Below, in pieces: positions 54,175 to 60,646 of a DNA stretch of 61,404 bases (its first letter is position 1; every line of letters begins with the position of its first letter). This DNA is from Streptococcus sobrinus DSM 20742 = ATCC 33478 (GTDB lineage: Bacteria > Bacillota > Bacilli > Lactobacillales > Streptococcaceae). The stretch covers positions 1 through 61,404 of the forward strand of contig NZ_JMLC01000011.1 in the NCBI RefSeq assembly GCF_000686605.1, read 5' to 3'. The position numbers and the translations under genes were made by a program. Under the pieces are notes generated by a model. That model ran no database searches. It was not told where the DNA came from and saw only the letters and a list, made by a program, of their open reading frames with translations.

Positions 54175-54202
54175 TTGACATCTGGCAAGGGAGTGCTATA
54201 CT
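54175..54202 (+). promoter_or_regulatory. Strong promoter of a candidate small RNA
   Basis: TTGACA (54175-54180), a 16-base spacer and TGCTATACT with -10 TATACT at 54197-54202. No open frame starts shortly after it. Confidence 0.7.
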
Positions 54203-54208
54203 GACTAT

Positions 54209-54312
54209 AGGAATTCGTTGATTTAAATCAAACCTGTTATGATTTAAGTTAATGAGCCACCACCAACCATGCTGTTTGCTGAGCTTGACTCCGAGCAGTG
54301 TGGTTATTTTTA
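54209..54312 (+). ncRNA. Candidate small RNA upstream of trmL
   Basis: The predicted start near 54209 is followed by about 55 unstructured bases with TTTAAATCAA and TTTAAGTTAA. Then comes a hairpin AACCATGCTG/CAGTGTGGTT (54265-54305, with two G-T pairs and an inner TGCT/AGCA stem) and ATTTTTAT. Promoter and terminator about 100 bases apart without a reading frame suggest a small RNA or a premature terminator in the trmL leader. No known RNA family was recognised. Confidence 0.4.
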
Positions 54313-54481
54313 TACTCTTTGAAAATCAAAAAAGTTAACGAAAAAGCAAATTCCCTTTTTACATTTGAATTTGCTACAGTAGCCATTATAGCGGTTCCGT
54401 TAAACTGCTGTCTCTTTGGTGGCTGAGGTCTTTGTGCCTTCCTGTTTTCGATTTTCTTTGATTATTATTTGTGAGGTAAGT

Positions 54482-55030
54482 ATGGTCGTTCAACCCTTCA
54501 TCCAAGAGAAATATCATGAAACCAAAGGTCGCAATCATGTGGTACTCTTTCAGCCCCAAATTCCAGCTAATACAGGGAATATTGCCAGAACTTGCGCGGC
54601 TACTAATAGTCCCCTGCACATCATCAAGCCCATGGGGTTTCCCATTGATGACCGCAAGATGAAACGGGCGGGCCTTGATTATTGGGATAAGCTGGATATT
54701 AGTTTCTATGATAGCCTAGAAGAATTTTTGGGGAAATGCCAAGGGCAACTGCATCTGGTCTCCAAGTTTGCGCAAGAAACTTATTCCGATGTCAATTACG
54801 CTGATGACAAAAACCATTATTTCATTTTTGGCCGTGAGGATAAAGGGTTGCCTGAGGCCTTTATGCGAGAGCATGCTCAAAAAACTATTCGGATTCCCAT
54901 GAACGACCAGCACGTTCGCAGCCTCAATCTTTCCAATACCGTCTGCATGATAGTTTATGAGGCCCTGCGGCAACAAAATTTCGCCAATCTTGACCTAGTC
55001 CACACCTATGAGCATGATAAATTAAAATAA
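54482..55030 (+). CDS. trmL: tRNA (cytidine/uridine(34)-2'-O)-methyltransferase
   Basis: TrmL methylates the wobble ribose of tRNA-Leu isoacceptors. The 182-residue SPOUT protein shows [20 protein letters not shown] (motif 1), [13 protein letters not shown] (motif 2) and [17 protein letters not shown] (motif 3, the knot). I start at ATG 54482 ([13 protein letters not shown]) because streptococcal family members carry this short N-terminal extension. GAGGTAAGT precedes it. A strong terminator follows. Confidence 0.93.
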   Translation: MVVQPFIQEKYHETKGRNHVVLFQPQIPANTGNIARTCAATNSPLHIIKPMGFPIDDRKMKRAGLDYWDKLDISFYDSLEEFLGKCQGQLHLVSKFAQETYSDVNYADDKNHYFIFGREDKGLPEAFMREHAQKTIRIPMNDQHVRSLNLSNTVCMIVYEALRQQNFANLDLVHTYEHDKLK

Positions 55031-55035
55031 GCCAT

Positions 55036-55075
55036 AAAAAATCTCAAGTCGCTCTTTCGACTTGAGATTTTTTGT
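55036..55075 (+). terminator. Bidirectional terminator after trmL
   Basis: AAAAAATCTCAAGTCG-ctcttt-CGACTTGAGATTTTTT is a perfect 16-base stem usable on both strands. Confidence 0.92.
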
Positions 55076-55228
55076 ATGACTAGGGCTTTTGTAGCCTATT
55101 AAGTTTATACTGAATTAATATCAAAACTATCAATCACTATCAGCAAGATACATCATTTTTCTTAGTCAGTCGCAAAAGAATCGAACTTAACCTAATACTT
55201 AAGTTTATGAAAATAATGTCCCTAATCC

Positions 55229-55669
55229 TTAAACCAATTTGCGAAGAATGGCACGGATAATAAAGAATCCGTAGGAGAGAAAAATTAAAGACCAGATTAG
55301 GACCCTCTCAAAATGAAGATGGAGGGGGTTATAGAGATTGATAAGGAATATAAGAATAAGAAAAAGTAATTCTAGACCATAGATAATTCTAAAACATAAT
55401 GTGTCGATATACTGATGCCGCTCATCAAAGGCATTTAAATATTGTTTTTCAAATTGTCTTTCATTTAGGGTTCGGAATAAGACTAGTAAGGCACCGATGA
55501 CTAGCCCTGTACCTAAACCATAGCCAAAATATTTATCTCTCACCGTTGCAGAGGAAGTCAAGAAGATAATTATCCCAACAACAATAAAGCTAATGCTATA
55601 GATGACTAAATAAGCCTTGTAAGCCTTCCTAGACATTTTAGAATTTGGATTTAATAAATATTTTAACAT
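55229..55669 (-). CDS. Small membrane protein of an XRE-linked unit (four helices)
   Basis: The 146-residue protein has four hydrophobic helices (about 20-40, 50-66, 90-110 and 118-140) and a cytoplasmic RTLNERQFEKQYLNAFDERHQYID segment between the second and third, with the FDERH motif typical of DUF3796/DUF2178-type proteins encoded beside XRE regulators. Function is unknown. AAGGAGATTATC precedes the ATG. It is the last gene of the unit. Confidence 0.78.
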   Translation of the reverse strand: MLKYLLNPNSKMSRKAYKAYLVIYSISFIVVGIIIFLTSSATVRDKYFGYGLGTGLVIGALLVLFRTLNERQFEKQYLNAFDERHQYIDTLCFRIIYGLELLFLILIFLINLYNPLHLHFERVLIWSLIFLSYGFFIIRAILRKLV

Positions 55670-55688
55670 GATAATCTCCTTACTAAAA

Positions 55689-55937
55689 TTAGTGAAATTT
55701 CTCGTAGTAGCGACTTAAGGATTTTGGATTGGCGAGCAAGGCTGAGCCGTAAATGGAAATAGTAGCGGTCGCAATTTCTAGGATCGTTAATAAGAGCATG
55801 AGCCAGTCGCTATAATCTGAAGACGAAATGGTTGTTAGATAAACCGCAGTGAAGCCTATTAGCGGTGTGATATATCTGGTTAGCGATTTTTTAAATTCTG
55901 CCTGGTTTTGAGCATTCTTGGCTAGTGATTTAAACAT
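55689..55937 (-). CDS. Small two-helix membrane protein of an XRE-linked unit
   Basis: The 82-residue protein has two hydrophobic helices (about 26-42 and 48-66) with charged ends (MFKSLAKNAQNQAEFKKSL and RYYEKFH). No family was recognised with confidence. It starts 8 bases inside the XRE gene, using GAGGAGG within that gene as ribosome site, so the two are coupled. Confidence 0.75.
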   Translation of the reverse strand: MFKSLAKNAQNQAEFKKSLTRYITPLIGFTAVYLTTISSSDYSDWLMLLLTILEIATATISIYGSALLANPKSLSRYYEKFH

Positions 55938-56136
55938 GACTTTCCTCCTCATAAATAAAGATTTCTTCGATGGTCAGGCCAAAAAAACGGGCAATTTTGA
56001 AAGCTAATTCTAGAGAGGCCGTATAGCGACCTTTCTCCAAAGAAATGATGGTTTGGCGGGTAACCCCAAGTTGGGTTCCCAGTTCAGCTTGGCTCAATTT
56101 CTGAGCCTTCCTTAATTCTTGAATGCGATTTTTCAT
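55930..56136 (-). CDS. XRE-family transcriptional regulator
   Basis: The 68-residue protein is a single HTH: IQELRKAQKLSQAELGTQLG then VTRQTIISLEKGRYTASLEL, with a FGLTIEEIFIYEEE tail. First gene of the minus-strand XRE/membrane-protein unit, organised inversely to the unit at 36.8-37.7 kb. I start at 56136 after GGGAGAAC. AAGTCAACTTTAC and TGACTTTACTTTA at about 56163-56202 are likely operators. Confidence 0.9.
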   Translation of the reverse strand: MKNRIQELRKAQKLSQAELGTQLGVTRQTIISLEKGRYTASLELAFKIARFFGLTIEEIFIYEEESHV

Positions 56137-56162
56137 AAGCAATAGTTCTCCCGAAATACGTT

Positions 56163-56202
56163 AAGTCAACTTTACAATATAAGTATAGCTGACTTTACTT
56201 TA
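56163..56202 (-). promoter_or_regulatory. Probable operators of the second XRE unit
   Basis: AAGTCAACTTTAC (56163-56175) and CTGACTTTACTTTA (56189-56202) are imperfect direct or inverted repeats around an AT-rich core. They resemble the CAAGTTTACTTG sites of the first XRE unit. Confidence 0.45.
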
Positions 56203-56314
56203 AATGTCAAGAGCATTTTACATTTTTCCTCCCTTCCATTCCTGTATTGTTAAATTTTGCCGATTTATCGAAAACTTTACTCTTGCTTTTTACAGCTATT
56301 TTTGTTACTCTTAG

Positions 56315-56443
56315 AGCGTCTTCAGGGCAGGGTGAAATTCCCGACCGGCGGTAACAGCTTCACGAGAGGCAGAAGTCCGCGAACCCTACGGGGTTGATGT
56401 GGTGAAAATCCACAACCGACAGTATAGTCTGGAAGGGAGGAGA
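56315..56443 (+). ncRNA. FMN riboswitch (RFN element)
   Basis: The conserved core is evident: CTTCAGGGCAGGGTGAAATT, CCCGACCGGCGGT, AAGTCCGCGA, GATGTGGTGAAAATCCACAA and CCGACAGTATAGTCTGGA. It binds FMN and should switch off ribU when flavin is plentiful. It is one of the clearest elements in the window. Confidence 0.97.
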
Positions 56444-56526
56444 CAAGTTTTTTGGTGTTGCAAAAGATTTCTGGCGAAGGTGATTCAGTCAGCTTACTTA
56501 GAAAGTTTTGTCCTAAAAATACTTAG

Positions 56527-56560
56527 CCTCCTTCAATTTGAAAAAAATTGGAGGATTTTT
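56527..56560 (+). terminator. Riboswitch expression platform that also covers the ribU ribosome site
   Basis: CCTCC...AATTT pairs with AAATTGGAGG, followed by ATTTTTT directly before the ATG. The 3' arm contains the GGAGG ribosome site, so the hairpin could stop transcription, translation or both. Confidence 0.75.
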
Positions 56561-56561
56561 T

Positions 56562-57131
56562 ATGTCTACATCAACGACTAACACGCGTCAGCTGGTTTAT
56601 ATTGCCAGCCTCTCAGCAGTATCTTTTCTGCTGATGTATGTTCAGTTTCCACTAATTCCAAGTGCTAACTTTTTGCAGTTTGAATTTTCAATTCTACCTG
56701 CTTTGGTTGCCTTACTGATTTTTGACCTCAAGAGTGCTTTTGCGGTTTTAACCCTTCGGACACTCTTAAAACTTATTTTAAATAATGGCGGTGTGGGCAC
56801 CCTAATTGGACTTCCCATGAACTATATCGCCTTGAGCCTATTTATCCTAGCTCTGGGTTTGGGATGGAAGAAAAAGCAAACGCTCAAGTCCTATATCATC
56901 GGGTCTAGCCTGGGCACTCTAACTTTTACCGTCGCAATGATTATTCTGAATTATGTCTATGCGGTGCCTCTCTATGCTAAATTTGCCAATTTTGATATTA
57001 AGGCTATTTTGGGCTTAGCGAACTATCTTTTTGCCATGGTTCTCCCTTTCAACCTAATTGAAGGGGCCATTTTTGCAGTAAGTTTCTATCTACTCTATCT
57101 GGCAATCAGACCGCTTATCGCCAAAATGTAG
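56562..57131 (+). CDS. ribU: Riboflavin ECF transporter substrate-binding subunit
   Basis: RibU is the membrane S-component that captures riboflavin for the shared ECF energy module. The 189-residue protein has about six helices and family signatures FLLMYVQFPLIP and FEFSILPALVALLIF, then LILNNGGVGTLIGLPMNYIA. ATG 56562 lies 7 bases after GGAGG within the riboswitch hairpin. The ECF ATPases and T-subunit are not in the window, as is usual. Confidence 0.95.
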   Translation: MSTSTTNTRQLVYIASLSAVSFLLMYVQFPLIPSANFLQFEFSILPALVALLIFDLKSAFAVLTLRTLLKLILNNGGVGTLIGLPMNYIALSLFILALGLGWKKKQTLKSYIIGSSLGTLTFTVAMIILNYVYAVPLYAKFANFDIKAILGLANYLFAMVLPFNLIEGAIFAVSFYLLYLAIRPLIAKM

Positions 57132-57152
57132 CAGCTGTGTTATAATACCACT

Positions 57153-57794
57153 ATGCATAATCGACAAAAATATTTTATTCGGGCTAGCTTTGCGGCCTTG
57201 ATTTTCGTTATTTTAGGCTATATTGTTAAGTTTGATCCGAGAATGCTTCAGGGCTTTGATCGCTTTATTCAGTCATCAGTCCGCGGTGATTTACCAAGCT
57301 TTTGGACAGCCTTCTTTAGAACCATCACCCATTCATCAACCCTATTGGTTTTATTCGTAGTGGTTGTCGGTTTTTTTCTTGGTAGAAAATGGTATATAGA
57401 AGCAGGTCTATTGGCTTTAATGGGGTTAATTGATGTGCTTCTAGTACTTAGCTTGAAGAATCTCTACCAGCGTCCTCGTCCGTCCATTCGACATTTGGTG
57501 ACAGAAACAGGCTATTCCTTTCCTAGTGCCCACTCTCTCGTACTGATGTTGATTGTTGGCAGTATGATTATCATTGCCCATCAGCGGATTAGTCGAAAGT
57601 CTGTTCGTTATCTAGTAGAGTTTTTACTGGGCTTGGCTATTTTCCTCATTGGCCTGTCACGGATTTATCTTGGTGTTCATTACCCAACGGACGTTATTGC
57701 AAGTTTTATCCTTGGCTATGGTGTTTTGAATTTAGTCTACCCATTCTACGATGAGCTTCGTTTTGAATGGCGCTTTAAGAATAAACAAAATTAG
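57153..57794 (+). CDS. PAP2-family membrane phosphatase
   Basis: The 213-residue protein has five to six helices and the three PAP2 motifs: KNLYQRPRPS (KxxxxxxRP, about 107-116), SFPSAHS (about 126-132) and SRIYLGVHYPTDV (about 169-181, catalytic His). It hydrolyses a lipid phosphate such as phosphatidylglycerophosphate or undecaprenyl pyrophosphate at the membrane. TATAAT at 57141 lies just upstream, leaving a very short leader. Confidence 0.9.
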   Translation: MHNRQKYFIRASFAALIFVILGYIVKFDPRMLQGFDRFIQSSVRGDLPSFWTAFFRTITHSSTLLVLFVVVVGFFLGRKWYIEAGLLALMGLIDVLLVLSLKNLYQRPRPSIRHLVTETGYSFPSAHSLVLMLIVGSMIIIAHQRISRKSVRYLVEFLLGLAIFLIGLSRIYLGVHYPTDVIASFILGYGVLNLVYPFYDELRFEWRFKNKQN

Positions 57795-57810
57795 CATGAT
57801 ATTTCAATCT

Positions 57811-57842
57811 AGACCTTCTTCTTTAGGAGAGGGTCTTTTTTA
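57811..57842 (+). terminator. Terminator after the PAP2 gene
   Basis: AGACC.TC.TC and GA.AGGGTCT form a stem followed by six T. The bacteriocin region begins beyond it. Confidence 0.75.
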
Positions 57843-57975
57843 ATAATACTTAGAATTCTTTATCTTTAGTAATATTTTTTGCAGTGGCGTTGAAGGTGGA
57901 GAGAATAAGAACTATAACGTAGGCGCATGCAATTTAGGAATAGAGTTGTTGCCAATTGCTTAGAAGGAGGTTTCT

Positions 57976-58299
57976 ATGTTTCCGTTTTTACAACCTTCGC
58001 CGAATGCAACAGAAAAAAGGGTTCCTGAACATAAGGGCACCTCTAAAAACATCAATTTTGATAAAATATATGAAACAAGCATTGTATATTGCCGCTATAG
58101 TTACCGAGGCGAGAAAAAGCAAGGAGCTGGAAATTTTCCTGTCAATTTTAAGAAGAGAGAAAACAGAAATTGGCCTTCTCAAAAGGCAAGGGGAAACAAG
58201 GATTTGGGAGCTCTTAGGGGAATAAAGAGAATTATCAGAAATTTTATATTATTTTTATGGAGCATTAATACTCTAATGAAAAGTGCCAGAAGACCTTGA
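57976..58299 (+). CDS. ORF of uncertain status at the start of the bacteriocin locus
   Basis: A strong ribosome site (AGAAGGAGG) precedes ATG 57976, and the frame gives 107 residues, basic and Asn-rich (MFPFLQPSPNATEKRVPEHK at the start). No family was recognised. An overlapping frame from ATG 58070 begins MKQALYIAAIV, which copies the first 11 codons of the exporter at 60647, then continues TEARKSKELEIFLS to 58225. The region is clearly chimeric, so the true product, if any, is unclear. The 3' part is duplicated at 59475-59675. Confidence 0.35.
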   Translation: MFPFLQPSPNATEKRVPEHKGTSKNINFDKIYETSIVYCRYSYRGEKKQGAGNFPVNFKKRENRNWPSQKARGNKDLGALRGIKRIIRNFILFLWSINTLMKSARRP

Positions 58300-58459
58300 T
58301 TAAGAAAAATTCAAGTGATAGGATAAGTGTCGTAAAATAAATTTGTTGCCAGAGGTGCTTGCTGATACCTCTGGTAACTTAGAAATAAGGAGACTTTCTA
58401 TTATGAATACAGCAACATTGGATACAATGGCGTTTGATAATTTTGAAGTAGTGGATAGG
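58066..58459 (+). repeat. Direct repeat of the bacteriocin locus, copy 1
   Basis: This block of about 390 bases is nearly identical to 59442-59827. Both begin with the 5' end of the exporter gene, contain the same basic ORF segment and a hairpin CCAGAGGT/ACCTCTGG, and end in the first 19 codons of a bacteriocin leader. Copy 1 leads into an intact bacteriocin gene, copy 2 into a frameshifted one. Confidence 0.88.
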
Positions 58460-58681
58460 GAATATCTTGCCGATATGGACGGAGCTGGATTTGTAGGGGC
58501 AGTCGCCGGTGGAATCGTAGGATTTGGTACAGGAGTTACAGCCATGTATAGACCAGCAAAATTCGTAGCAACAATTCCCGAAGTGGGACCAGAAATAGCT
58601 GCTGGAATGGAAATTGTGGGTGGATTAGCAGGAATGTATACTGGTGCTAAAGCCGGATGGGGAGATGGTGGATTCTGGTAA
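58403..58681 (+). CDS. Class II bacteriocin precursor (Blp/two-peptide type) with Gly-Ala leader
   Basis: The 92-residue precursor has a leader MNTATLDTMAFDNFEVVDRE then YLADMDGA. Leu at -7, Met at -4, Gly at -2 and Ala at -1 fit a C39-peptidase site with GA in place of GG. The mature part is small, hydrophobic and Gly-rich with GxxxG motifs (AVAGGIVGFGTG and GGLAGMYTGAKAGWG), typical of pore-forming class IIb peptides. Maturation and export would be by the transporter at 60647. AAGGAG precedes the ATG. It is the only complete bacteriocin gene here. Confidence 0.85.
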   Translation: MNTATLDTMAFDNFEVVDREYLADMDGAGFVGAVAGGIVGFGTGVTAMYRPAKFVATIPEVGPEIAAGMEIVGGLAGMYTGAKAGWGDGGFW

Positions 58682-58816
58682 AATCTATACCTTAATTTGC
58701 TAGCTTAAATTAATATTAAAGTTTATATATAAGCCTAAATTCAGTCGAGGCTAATATGTAAAATCATTGGGTGATTGAAGCCAAATTTGGATATATAGAA
58801 CAGGTGATGATATTTT

Positions 58817-58954
58817 ATGTTTGCATTTTATGTGATGCTTATCCTTTGTGCCTTAGCATTAGCCTCCTATTACAGTAAAAATATAATTATTTCATTTATT
58901 TTCTCTTTTTTATTTCTTGTAGCATGTGTCTGTATTGTTATTTATTTACATTAG
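58817..58954 (+). CDS. Small hydrophobic protein, candidate immunity peptide
   Basis: The 45-residue frame begins MFAFYVMLILCALALASYYS and consists of two hydrophobic helices. It lies 135 bases after the bacteriocin gene, preceded by AGGTGAT at fair spacing. Small membrane proteins behind class II bacteriocins are often immunity proteins, but nothing specific is seen. Confidence 0.5.
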   Translation: MFAFYVMLILCALALASYYSKNIIISFIFSFLFLVACVCIVIYLH

Positions 58955-59008
58955 TGGCAAGAATATGGCTTACGTTGCCTCAGCTAATAGTCGAATTACA
59001 GAATTATT

Positions 59009-59143
59009 ATGATATTTTCCTAGACTGAAACGCCACGCTTTGTTTTAGAAGCGTTACTTGCTGGAGCAACATCAGCAGGCTGGTTGCTTATCGGATCCGA
59101 AGGACTTTCGTTAGCTGCTGAATTTGCTTACGCTGCGGAATAA
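59009..59143 (+). pseudogene. Relic of a bacteriocin-like hydrophobic peptide gene
   Basis: After a stop at 59021 the frame reads TETPRFVLEALLAGATSAGW and ends LSLAAEFAYAAE at 59143. The AGATSAGW pattern with small residues resembles mature class II bacteriocins, and the leader is missing. It may be the remains of the partner peptide of the upstream gene. Confidence 0.4.
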
Positions 59144-59161
59144 GGGGATTACAATTATCTT

Positions 59162-59314
59162 ATGAAAAAAAGGAGTGTTAATGAAAGAATTGCTACTGTA
59201 ATCGCAGGGACATTCAGTACAATTGCAGTAACTTTTCTTTTGTGGCCTATATCAAAGATTCTATCAGTTGCTTTTTTCGTTTCATTAATGCTTGCAAATG
59301 TTTATCTGTTTTAA
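59162..59314 (+). CDS. Small basic membrane protein, candidate immunity peptide
   Basis: The 50-residue frame begins MKKRSVNERIATVIAGTFST and has two hydrophobic helices after a basic N-terminus. A weak AAGGGG lies upstream. It is positioned after the decayed peptide gene, as an immunity gene would be. No family match was recognised. Confidence 0.5.
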   Translation: MKKRSVNERIATVIAGTFSTIAVTFLLWPISKILSVAFFVSLMLANVYLF

Positions 59315-59367
59315 AAAAGTTAACAGGTAATTAAGGATCAAGCACGTAAACTTGTCCCCCAATACGT

Positions 59368-59400
59368 CCCCTGCCTCCATTTTGGTGTCGGGGTCTTTTT
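59368..59400 (+). terminator. Duplicated terminator (copy of the one before the exporter)
   Basis: CCCC...GGTGTCGGGG followed by TCTTTTT and CTGACAAG copies the hairpin at 60569-60600. It forms the left part of the second duplicated block. Confidence 0.65.
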
Positions 59401-59441
59401 CTGACAAGTGTCTTTTCCTTTTCCAACTCCAATAGAAAGGA

Positions 59442-59827
59442 TTTTATAAAATAAGCATTATATATTGCTGCTATAGTTACCGAGGCGAGAAAAAGCAAGG
59501 AGCTGGAAATTTTCCTGTCAATTTTAAGAAGAGAGAAAACAGAAATTGGCCTTCTCAAAAGGCAAGGGGAAACAAGGATTTGGGAGCTCTTAGGGGAATA
59601 AAGAGAATTATCAGAAATTTTATATTATTTTTATGGAGCATTAATACTCTAATGAAAAGTGCCAGAAGACCTTGATTAAGAAAAATTCAAGTGATAGGAT
59701 AAGTGTCGTAAAATAAATTTGTTGCCAGAGGTGCTTGCTGATACCTCTAGTAACTTAGAATAAGGAGAATTTTTTATGAACACAGCAACATTGGATACAA
59801 TGGCGTTTGATAATTTGAAGTAGTGGA
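59442..59827 (+). repeat. Direct repeat of the bacteriocin locus, copy 2
   Basis: Nearly identical to 58066-58459. The exporter-like start codon is ATA here (59446-59448), so the N-terminal copy cannot start. The upstream 75 bases (59368-59441) additionally match the exporter leader at 60569-60646, which copy 1 lacks. Confidence 0.88.
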
Positions 59828-60029
59828 CGATCAACTGCTCTCAAATGTAGAAGCTGGAAAAGGTGTGGACTCTATTCTTGCAGGTGTGGCTACATACGGT
59901 GCCGCAACTGCTGGCTTCTTGGTGGCTGCTAGTAATCCAGTTGGCTGGGGAGTTTGTGCCGCTTATTTACTTACTTCTGCGGTTGCAGGTGGAATGATAG
60001 GATATGGAGCAGCAACTTACGGCGAATAA
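59776..60029 (+). pseudogene. Second class II bacteriocin gene, frameshifted in the leader
   Basis: ATG 59776 (after AAGGAG) starts the same leader as the first bacteriocin, MNTATLDTMAFDN. One T is missing from the run after GATAA, giving LK and a TAG stop. In the restored frame it reads VVDDQLLSNVEAG then KGVDSILAGVATYGAATAGF and ends GGMIGYGAATYGE. The mature part is Gly/Ala-rich with GxxxG/A motifs, a class IIb peptide. A GTG at 59823 could start a leaderless form but lacks a ribosome site. Confidence 0.82.
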
Positions 60030-60068
60030 AGAACCTAAGAATTTTCATTCATTCGAGGTATTGGCATA

Positions 60069-60416
60069 ATGACAAGAAAATGGGCTTTTGTTTTTTGGTC
60101 GTCTTTGAATATTGTAGTTAACTTATTACTAATTCGGCCGTTCAATCAGGGAGAAGTAATATTTTCCAATCTACTTTTGATTGGTATTACTTTAGTCCTA
60201 CTCTCCACTTTTTCTCGAGTAGTAGATAATTCTTGGTTTAAATTAGAATTTGTATTGTTGATTACACTTACGATACTGTCAATTATACGGATGCTCTACA
60301 GAATTAATATTATTTCTGGATTATTGGCAATAATAGTAGCACTTATAGCATTTATTACGATAACAGTAATCCTACTGGTAGGCATTGCTAGGTGGAAAAG
60401 CATTAGTAAAAATTGA
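60069..60416 (+). CDS. Four-helix membrane protein, probable bacteriocin immunity protein
   Basis: The 115-residue protein begins MTRKWAFVFWSSLNIVVNLL and has four hydrophobic helices (about 5-22, 31-48, 58-76 and 82-105) with short charged loops. That size and topology fit immunity proteins of class II bacteriocins. It follows the frameshifted peptide gene by 39 bases, so it may still protect although its peptide is lost. A weak ribosome site (GAGGTATTGGCATA) precedes the ATG. Confidence 0.65.
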   Translation: MTRKWAFVFWSSLNIVVNLLLIRPFNQGEVIFSNLLLIGITLVLLSTFSRVVDNSWFKLEFVLLITLTILSIIRMLYRINIISGLLAIIVALIAFITITVILLVGIARWKSISKN

Positions 60417-60568
60417 GTGATAAAGCATGCCCTCAATTTTAGTTACTTTAAAATATTATTTCAAGGGAAACTCTAAATACTATAATCGAGAGAAACTCGA
60501 CGCTGTCATGCACAGGTTTATCACCTTCTGAAAGGAAAAATTTTAATTTTTTTAGTCCCTCTTGTTTA

Positions 60569-60600
60569 CCCCGACTCCGTTATGGTGTCGGGGTATCTTT
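60569..60600 (+). terminator. Terminator before the exporter gene
   Basis: CCCCGAC and GTCGGGG form a 7-base stem followed by TATCTTT. The 60417-60568 stretch has no gene. Confidence 0.75.
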
Positions 60601-60646
60601 CTGACAAGCACTCTTTAGCTTTCTCTAATTTCATAGAAAGGATTTT

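Noticed and set aside
54416..54481. Upstream extension of trmL
   Set aside because: The 22 extra residues do not match family N-termini and the ATG at 54482 fits the streptococcal start.
58300..58545. 81-codon minus-strand frame over the bacteriocin gene
   Set aside because: It is antisense to the bacteriocin leader and mature part and has no ribosome site.
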